In this document: positions 57,581 through 64,000 of the stretch, one piece after another
Numbering within the stretch: the stretch's first letter is position 1
How the letters are laid out: every line of letters begins with the position of its first letter
Source of the DNA: Scatophagus argus
Taxonomy: Eukaryota > Chordata > Actinopteri > Scatophagidae
Reading direction: 5' to 3'
NCBI RefSeq assembly: GCF_020382885.2
Contig: NC_058496.1
Coordinates: 15,976,501-16,040,500, forward strand
DNA: 64,000 bases
The notes under the pieces: model-generated
What the model was told of the DNA's origin: nothing
Databases searched by the model: none
What the model saw: the letters and a program-made list of their open reading frames with translations, nothing else
Position numbers and translations under genes: made by a program

Positions 57581-59996
57581 TTGAATGTGAAGATACGTGC
57601 TCACTTCATGCTGCAAAGGTGTGACCATATTCATACACACAAAGAAATAATAGAATTTGAGACGCAACTAATGTTCGGCTTTTGGTTGACTTTTTTTCTA
57701 ATGAGAGCAACGGACATTTATGCTGTCAAACCAAACTAAAATGTTTCTATATAACCTGCCTTGTCATTAGTTATACCCATTGAAAAAATACCCCGTATTT
57801 CTGTGCAATAGCAAGGACTTCTGTTGACCTGTATTGTCAGAGAGTGTTAGAGATGTTGGACTTGCATTGAGTAATGTGTTATACTATATTAGCCTTTGGA
57901 TTGAGTGCTCAAAATCTCCAGCTGCAGGAAGGTGAGCATTGTCTCTCCTGGTTGTACTGAGAGTTAAAAACAATATGGAGGGTGGTGTGTTTTGCCAAGC
58001 TTTTGAGTGTTTTTGTTCAATATTTGAAAATGTGGTATTGATGTGACTTTCTGCTCAGGGAGGCTGAGATTGTTTTTCTAAACCTGCCGTCATGGCAAAC
58101 CTCTGCTCACCTATTTCTAGTTTGGCATTTAAAAATGGCTTTAACCAATATGTCTAGAACTTTGCTTATGAATAAGAGCACCACAAGACATGGTTTCGTA
58201 AATGCAATATTTGAAAATATTTAATGTTTTTAGAGAAAAGTGTCTGTGTGAAATATGTATTATTACATTATTTATATCAAAGCCAAACTAGTAACTTGTT
58301 CTTATTTATAACATTTTTAGCAAACCTTTAAGCTAATCTACAAATGTGAAATAATTGAATGATTCAAATGTTGTTTTTACAAACCATTATAAAAAAAATG
58401 TGCTTATGGACTGATGGGTCACAATGTGGTGTAAAGTAGTGCAACATGTTTGAATGAAGGAGGATTTCTCCACGTCTCTGGAAACCTCTGCACGCTTTCT
58501 GCACTGCAGTGGACCTTTATCATGGCCACAGTGACCAGCTGTCTCACCACCTCCTTGCTTTGCACTGGCATGCAAACATCTTGAAACAAACCTTGGGAGA
58601 AGAAGGGTCCACAGAAAATGCAGACACCTTGTCTTAGCAAATGGTCAACAGGAACAGAAAAGAACAAAATGAACTTTATTGCTTAGGGACTCTGAAGAAT
58701 TGTCAGAGTCACAGGTTACTGTTTTCACTCAGCTTTCATGCAGGATTGTCACAGATTAACAACCTATGCAATATACTCTCACACTTCTGTTCATTCAAAC
58801 AGCCTCATGGCCACTGGCGTCTAAATCACTATTGCATTAAAGTTATTTTTGTGGCTGTAATCTTTGGATTCTGTGGTTTTGTTGTTGTTTTTTTTAAGCG
58901 AATGTCAGCAAACTAGAGACAAGGACAATCTAATGTTAGATAAACACCATGTTTAGAGGGAGGTTGATTAGAGAGACCCCACAAAGGCTCCCGGGAGACA
59001 TTCTGACTCGTCACAGTAGGCAAGGCACAGGTGGAAATAACAAAATGATTGTTTACCTGTGTGTTGTGAAAAGAGATAATGGGTCATTGTGTGTTTGTAC
59101 ATATGCACACGCTGATCAGCCTGCATATTATGAGTGGATGGAGCATGGATGAGATTTGAATGATATCTAGGCAGTGTTTACATTACATGAGATGCATGAG
59201 ATGTGTGGAGCATGTTTCAGAAGAGTCAACCACAGTAAATACTGTATGAGAGGTAAAAGTCTCCACAACAGCCTATACATCAAGTGCTGACGGGATGATT
59301 TTGCTTCATGCCTGAACTGTTTCAGTCATGTTTGAACATGTTAAACTCTGTAATGTAAGTGTTGTAATTCATTTTGTACTCCAGATTGCCTTAAGAGAGC
59401 TGCTGAAATGTATTGGTTTCATCTTCGGCTACTTTTTGTTCTCATGTATCTCAGATTGGCTCACTGAAAGATAAATTCTCAGGAACATTTTTATCGAAAT
59501 GTCTACGTCTGGTATACGTCGATATTAAACTCTTATTATTGTTGCACTTCTCTGGCAACTGCTGAAGAAATTCCAAATAATTACTACAAATCATATGGAA
59601 ATACTGGCAATCGTGGAAGACTTCTGAGAAACAATCTAACCTCAGGGTCCAGTTAATGTATTTTAGATTTCATCATTTTGTCCATGCTTTATTAAAAGTT
59701 GAGGTTCATAGTTTATTCTTTAGCTTGGTATCGGCAGTTTATAGGTATTTTAAGCCAAAAATACAGTGTGAAAAAGTGCTCAGGAAAACAACTTCTGGAA
59801 AAAAAACAAGTCCAGTAATCCAGTAAAGCTACTAAAAGGAACTACCTAGATCTACGGTTAGGGTAAATGAACTTATAGTTTTATTTTATATTCCACAGTT
59901 CAGTACTATTTTATTATTATTATATGTTGTTGTGACACATAAAAATATATATAAATAATTAAAAAAAAATAAATAATAATATATAATAAATAAATT
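57581..59996. other. Intergenic, ubac1 to transposon cluster
   Basis: No gene supported. A short minus-strand frame at 58419-58667 has somewhat coding-like composition but no recognised homology (see findings). The rest is A/T-rich. Confidence 0.65.
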
Positions 59997-60239
59997 CAGT
60001 TCAGTTTATTTAAATGGAGCCAATTCACGGCAAAAGTTATCTCATGACACTTTCCAATGAGAGCAGGTCTAGACCAAACTCTTTAATTAAATTGTAATAT
60101 AGAAAACCCAACATTCCCCCTTTAGCAAGCACTTGGCAACAGCGGCGAGGAAAAACTGCCTTTTCGAGGGCAGAAACCTCGGAGCAGACCCCGGCTCAAG
60201 ATGGGCGGCCATCTGCCTTGACCGGTTGGGTTGAGAGAG
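59997..60239. repeat. Dispersed teleost repeat (GGCGGCCATCTGCCTTGACC type)
   Basis: Contains TTCAGTTTATTTAAATGGAG, GCACTTGGCAACAGCGGCGA, GGAAAAACTGCCTTTTCGAG, GGCGGCCATCTGCCTTGACC and GGTTGGGTTGAGAG. I recognise this order as a very abundant repeat in percomorph genomes. The family name was not checked. Confidence 0.6.
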
Positions 60240-60341
60240 AGAGCAGGAAAAAGAAAGAGAGAGAGAGAGAGCAGGAGAAAGAAAGAGAGAGAGCAAGAGA
60301 GAGAGAGAAGGAGGAGAAAGAAAGAGAGAAAGAGAGAGAGA
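60232..60341. repeat. (GA)n-rich simple repeat
   Basis: About 110 bp of GAGA and GAAAGA units directly following the dispersed repeat, as is usual for that element. Confidence 0.85.
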
Positions 60342-60600
60342 AAATGGGGGTATGGGGACCGTGCCTTCACATTTTTCTCCTTCGACTTTTTGATGACGTC
60401 CTTCACCTGTTTCCTCTTCTTTTGAACCTCCGTTGTGTAGTCTTGATTAAATTAGATGGTTGGTCCCTCATATGTAATCTCCTGTTTCCAGGCTTGCCTT
60501 ATCACATATTCCTTAATTTAGTAGTCCTAAAAGCACACAATGATCGCTCTTGGCGACATTTCCATGTCGCTTGAGATCTGGATTTTGGATTTAATAGGTC
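60342..60600 (-). mobile_element. L1/Tx1-type LINE ORF1 fragment
   Basis: On the minus strand, broken frames read SPRAIIVCF, IRQAWKQEITYEG, FNQDYTTEVQKKRKQVK and KNVKARSPYP. This matches the C-terminal RNA-binding part of fish L1-like ORF1 proteins (transposase 22 type), including the closing ...ARSPYPA-like block. Several stops interrupt it. Confidence 0.7.
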
Positions 60601-60604
60601 CCGT

Positions 60605-61708
60605 TATGAAGTCTATGGCACCATTTTTCTCTGTGCCCTCTGTGCTGTTGCATTTCTTTGGCTTGTCATTTTTCTTTTGACAATGGGATCATGCTCGGCA
60701 AGGAGATCCATAATCAAAAGAAAATTTCCTTTATTGTCACTTTCTGACTCTCTGTGTGCTCTCTGAGTAATGTTTTGTGTAGCTGTGAGAAGCAGGGCTT
60801 CTCCAACAGTTTTAATGTGATTTCTGTTTTCACTCATTTGCTGTACTCAGCATTTAAGGAAGCTGAGGGAGATGATGCGGTTGATGTTGACCTCTCATTT
60901 CTCTCAACAATGCATTTGTATGAGCTTCAGATTTCACATGATGTACAAGAGTTTTCCAGTCATTTGTGAATGTTATACCAGTCTTTAGAGAAGTACCGTC
61001 TTCTGTCCCCTTGATAGGTTAAAGGGAAGTTTTTGAGTTGTGGCTGCATGGGTTGCTCTGCTCTTGACTGGGAGATATCTGTGATGAAACAAGACAACAT
61101 CACTTCGCCTGCTGGTCCAGGAACAGGTCCAGCTCCTGCTGAGTCCTGCCTTGCGTCTGAAACCACAGCTGCTGCCTGTTCCTGGACTGCTGCTCTCTGA
61201 GGTTCTTCATCTTCACTGTGCTCTCTTACCAATGTTGTCTGTGCCTTAGTATCTTTATGCTCTTCCCCCGCTTGTTCCTCTGCATCCTCCTCTTCATTAA
61301 TATCAAGATACTCTTATCTGCTGCAGCTGCTCCTGCACTTGCCATTTTCTTCTTAAAGTAAGTAGAGATGTCTGACTTTCTCTTCATTGTTTGCAAATTG
61401 ACATAACTTATATACCACTACCGATATGAATGTTGTATAGATTGTGTCAAACATCAAGTTAAATAACATGTAGCACCAGCTAACTTAAGCTAGGTAATCA
61501 AATTAGGCACTTAAAAACTGCATAAGTTAGGTCATGCCAGCCGCCAAAGTTCACGGAACATATATTTTCCACTCTTGTGTTTCGGAAAGTACGACTTGGT
61601 AGTGGAGTGTGGTGGTGGTGGTGGGGTGGGGGGGATGGTAGGTTGGGGGGCAGCATCAAATTTATCAGGGTGGCTGCGGCCCCCCCGGCGCCATTGCCTA
61701 TACTACTG
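60605..61708 (-). mobile_element. Decayed hAT-type element (TTF zinc finger, DUF4371)
   Basis: Minus-strand frames read MKRKSDISTYFKKK (start at 61387), QPQLKNFPLTYQGDRRRYF with SKDWYNIHK, and NHIKTVGEALLLTATQN with NFLLIMDLLAEHDPIVKRK. These are the start, the TTF-type finger region and the DUF4371 region of ZMYM1-like hAT transposases. The order is right but frameshifts and a deletion separate the pieces, and the catalytic core is absent. The G-rich stretch at 61596-61690 and CAGTAGTATAGGCAATGG ending near 61708 may be its 5' end. Confidence 0.75.
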
Positions 61709-61821
61709 GTCATTAAAATAACGGTTTAATAGCTCATAAGTTTAATTAAATGATCAATATAATGACAAAATTAAAGATGAAGTGAAGAATAGAGTCAGTT
61801 TTGAAAGTTCATGGAGTATGT

Positions 61822-63666
61822 TCAGGGGCAAGTTATCGTGAATTGAAGTGGAGCGAATTCTGGCCGGGATTTGCCTTGTGCATAGCACAGCCTCTCATAG
61901 CTGATTTTGAGAGCACTGTGAGTTTTAAGCAGTGCACAATAGTCAGAATTAATGTCTCTGTGCCTCCTCCCTAAATCGATGTGTTCCTGTTGCAGCTGGT
62001 ATAGAGCCTTCAAGCTCTCATCCAGGGCACCTTTCTGCTGGTTAAGCCTGAGCTCAGTGTCATTGATGTGTCTGAGTTGAGATTTGGACTCTGTCAGCTG
62101 TTGTCCCTGCAGCCTGGAGTAGTTCTCCTCCGCTTTCTGGAGAGCCATGGCGAGTTTCTTCTTTTCCTCCAGAGTTTCTAGTTGTTTGGACAAAGCTTCC
62201 ATGAGCTTGACATGGTGCTGCTCACACGTCTCCCTTTCTTTTTTAAAAGCACAGGAAATTTGATCAACTCTCTCCTGCAACTCAGAGTTTCTGGTCTTTT
62301 CATATTTTAAGGTCTCTTCAAGTTCTTCCTTTCTTGTCTTGCTGTCTGAGTGTTGTGCTTGTAGTTCATCCACCTTGGACTGGAGCTTAGCAATGGTATG
62401 CTCATTCTCAGAGATAATTTTGTTTTTCATTGACAGCATCTCTTCATTGCCCTCTGAGAGAGAGCAGTACTCAGATTTGATTCTGTCATAGTCTGTCTCA
62501 ATAGACTTGAATTTAGCTCTGAGATCTGCATTCTCCATCCTTAATGTCTGTGTGTCGTACATCAGACGATCTGTTAACACAGATACTTCCCTCAGCTGGT
62601 TACTGGGAATTGTTGGAGCATCCGTAGCAGCCTGATTTTGTGAAACCACCTGCTCAAAGCACATCCTCTCCTGTTTGAGGAAAGCCTTTAAATTTTTTTC
62701 AGTGGTCAGACTCTTCTCTAAAGCCAGAGTCTTCTCTAAGAGCTCTTTCTTTTGCGTCTGTATCTTTTTATACGCTCTTGAGAACTGAGCCTTCTCCTTC
62801 TTAACGGCATCCTCGAGTCTGCTGCGAGCTTCTCTGTTTTCCTGAAGTTCTTTTTTGTCAAACTCCCTCTGTTTTATGGCAGCGTCAAGTTCATCTTGCA
62901 GCCTCTTGTTCCGAGAATCCAGTTGTTGGTTTTCCTGAGTCAAACTGTCCAGTTTTTCTGCTTCCTTCTGTTGCTGGGAGACAGCGGCCTCATAGTCCCT
63001 CTGGAGTATACTGTTTTTTCTTCTCTCTTCTTTGAGGTCTGAGGCCCACTGGTCAACTTTCTCCTGCAGTGAGGAAACAGTGTTGTCCTTGTCTTCAATA
63101 TTGCTTTGAAGATTCTGAATATTGATGTGCAGGGACTCAATTTTATAGTCTTTCTCGAGAATTTCCACCTGCTGCTCACTGAGGCTTTCCTTTAGTGCCT
63201 TGATTTCGGCACAGTTCACCTTCTCGCGTTCTGCTATTTCATTTAGGAGCTCACTAGAGGTCGCCTCCACATCACTCTTGAGCTTCTCAATCACCATCTT
63301 GTCCTCATTAAGCTCAGCTGACATTTTAGTGATTGTGTCCTTCAGTTGTGCTTTTCTGCGCTGCAGCTCCTTTTGTGACTTCTTAAGATCAGCCACTCGT
63401 GTCCTCATGAGTTCTGCTTCAACTCGTAGGCTGTCTTTCTCAGCTTGCGCCTTTTTCAGAGTCTTTGCAAGAGTTTCTTTTTCTTTTTGCTCCTGCTCCA
63501 GAGCTTTTTTCTTTTTCCTTTCTTCCCTCTTCAAGGCCTCTCGAAGAGAAGCTTTATCTCTTTTTTCTTTCTTCAATGCCTCTTCAAGAGCAGCCTTGGC
63601 CCTCCTCTCCTTCTCTAGAGCTTCCCGAAGACTAGAAGATTTCCCTGATCTCTCAGATTTGTCCGT
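61822..63666 (-). CDS. Coiled-coil protein, last coding exon (partial gene)
   Basis: A 615-codon frame with TGA at 61822-61824. The 5' edge is a clear splice acceptor on the minus strand (T-rich tract and TTTTGCAG ending at 63667), so upstream exons lie past 64000; the ATG at 63699 is in the intron. The 614 residues are almost wholly heptad-type coiled coil, rich in Glu, Lys, Leu and Gln. The first 70 residues contain 14-residue units (SLREALEKERRAKA, ALEEALKKEKRDKA, SLREALKREERKKK). The last 20 residues (ending FTITCP) are not helical. I see no globular domain or motif and do not recognise the family; a structural, centrosomal or golgin-like role would be a guess. Confidence 0.85.
   Translation of the reverse strand, partial: TDKSERSGKSSSLREALEKERRAKAALEEALKKEKRDKASLREALKREERKKKKALEQEQKEKETLAKTLKKAQAEKDSLRVEAELMRTRVADLKKSQKELQRRKAQLKDTITKMSAELNEDKMVIEKLKSDVEATSSELLNEIAEREKVNCAEIKALKESLSEQQVEILEKDYKIESLHINIQNLQSNIEDKDNTVSSLQEKVDQWASDLKEERRKNSILQRDYEAAVSQQQKEAEKLDSLTQENQQLDSRNKRLQDELDAAIKQREFDKKELQENREARSRLEDAVKKEKAQFSRAYKKIQTQKKELLEKTLALEKSLTTEKNLKAFLKQERMCFEQVVSQNQAATDAPTIPSNQLREVSVLTDRLMYDTQTLRMENADLRAKFKSIETDYDRIKSEYCSLSEGNEEMLSMKNKIISENEHTIAKLQSKVDELQAQHSDSKTRKEELEETLKYEKTRNSELQERVDQISCAFKKERETCEQHHVKLMEALSKQLETLEEKKKLAMALQKAEENYSRLQGQQLTESKSQLRHINDTELRLNQQKGALDESLKALYQLQQEHIDLGRRHRDINSDYCALLKTHSALKISYERLCYAQGKSRPEFAPLQFTITCP
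63508..63633 (-). repeat. Three 42-bp coding repeats (14-residue units)
   Basis: Three consecutive 14-residue units sharing a L-x-E-A-L-x-[KR]-E pattern. Fourteen residues equal two heptads, so copies can be gained or lost without breaking the coiled coil. Confidence 0.75.
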
Positions 63667-64000
63667 CTGCAAAACAAAAAACAATTTGTAGTTTGTCATT
63701 CAAGTGCCTTGTGTTTAATTAGTCCTAAACTTACTTGAGATACGAAAGCCTAACAACTTTTTTCTTACTGCTTTACCTTATAGATATAACATTACACTGA
63801 TGAGAAGAAGTAAAGCAAACTAGATGACTGGACTGGATTATCAAACTCAAGCAAGTTAGAGGTTTGTCTGAGTTTATATGCATGTGCAGATGATTACTTT
63901 GATGATAAATCCTATCTCATGTCATGTGAAAATGTGAAAGTTTTATGCCTTTATGATAGACATAAGAGCTCAGTTAACTGTACAAACAAAGAAAATAAAA
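63667..64000 (-). other. Intron upstream of the coiled-coil exon
   Basis: A/T-rich sequence leading, on the minus strand, into the acceptor at 63667. No further exon recognised before the window ends. Confidence 0.7.

Noticed and set aside
63200..63691. 163-codon plus-strand frame rich in Ser and Phe opposite the coiled-coil exon
   Set aside because: It is the antisense shadow of Glu/Lys codons; the minus-strand frame is much longer and has a proper splice acceptor.
63667..63699. ATG at 63697-63699 as start of the coiled-coil protein
   Set aside because: The 11 codons from this ATG include a T-rich tract and CAG typical of a splice acceptor, so the coding exon most likely begins at 63666.
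1..64000. tRNA, microRNA (including miR-126, hosted by a NOTCH1 neighbour in other vertebrates) and snoRNA genes
   Set aside because: I did not find the miR-126 mature sequence or a convincing tRNA/snoRNA box pattern by eye; a covariance-model scan would be needed to exclude them.

Overview
The window is vertebrate nuclear DNA, almost certainly from a ray-finned (teleost) fish, probably a percomorph. Two intron-rich vertebrate genes are recognisable. The spaces between exons hold degraded elements typical of fish genomes: LINE 3' ends, a Tc1/mariner copy, hAT-type and L1/Tx1-type remnants, small MITE-like repeats, and many CA/GT and CT microsatellites. There are no bacterial genes, operons or CRISPR arrays.

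Layout: 1-9640 is upstream flank with no gene I can support, only repeat remnants, and ends in the notch1 5' UTR. 9641-47046 is a complete notch1 gene on the + strand: 34 coding exons, every junction phase-consistent, 2522 codons plus stop. It encodes a signal peptide, 36 EGF repeats, three LNR modules, the heterodimerisation domain with a furin-type site, a transmembrane segment, RAM, ankyrin repeats, a glutamine-rich transactivation region and a PEST tail. I cannot tell notch1a from notch1b without a tree. 47047 to about 48530 (or 48720) is its 3' UTR. 49295-50118 is a decayed LINE. 50495-56582 is a complete ubac1 gene on the + strand (10 coding exons, 417 aa) with a ZNF143-like promoter element upstream and a dead Tc1 copy in intron 1. 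57580-59996 is intergenic. 59997-61708 is a cluster of transposon remnants. 61822-63666 on the - strand is the large last coding exon (614 aa) of a coiled-coil gene whose upstream exons lie beyond the window.

The two identified genes act separately. Notch1 is a juxtacrine receptor whose cleaved intracellular domain activates RBPJ targets; UBAC1 (KPC2) is the adaptor subunit of the KPC ubiquitin ligase. I see no sign of joint regulation beyond adjacency.

I found no undescribed multi-gene system. The points most worth a second look are inside notch1: the gamma-secretase S3 P1' valine is methionine; the FBXW7-type degron near the C-terminus has Gly where mammals have Glu at +4; there is a NAGNAG acceptor at exon 30; a direct repeat flanks the exons for the transmembrane/RAM region; a LINE abuts the last exon's splice acceptor; and an in-frame upstream ATG lies ahead of the signal peptide. 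The unnamed coiled-coil gene with two-heptad repeats is the main unexplained coding sequence. Family assignments rest on recognition from memory; no search was run.
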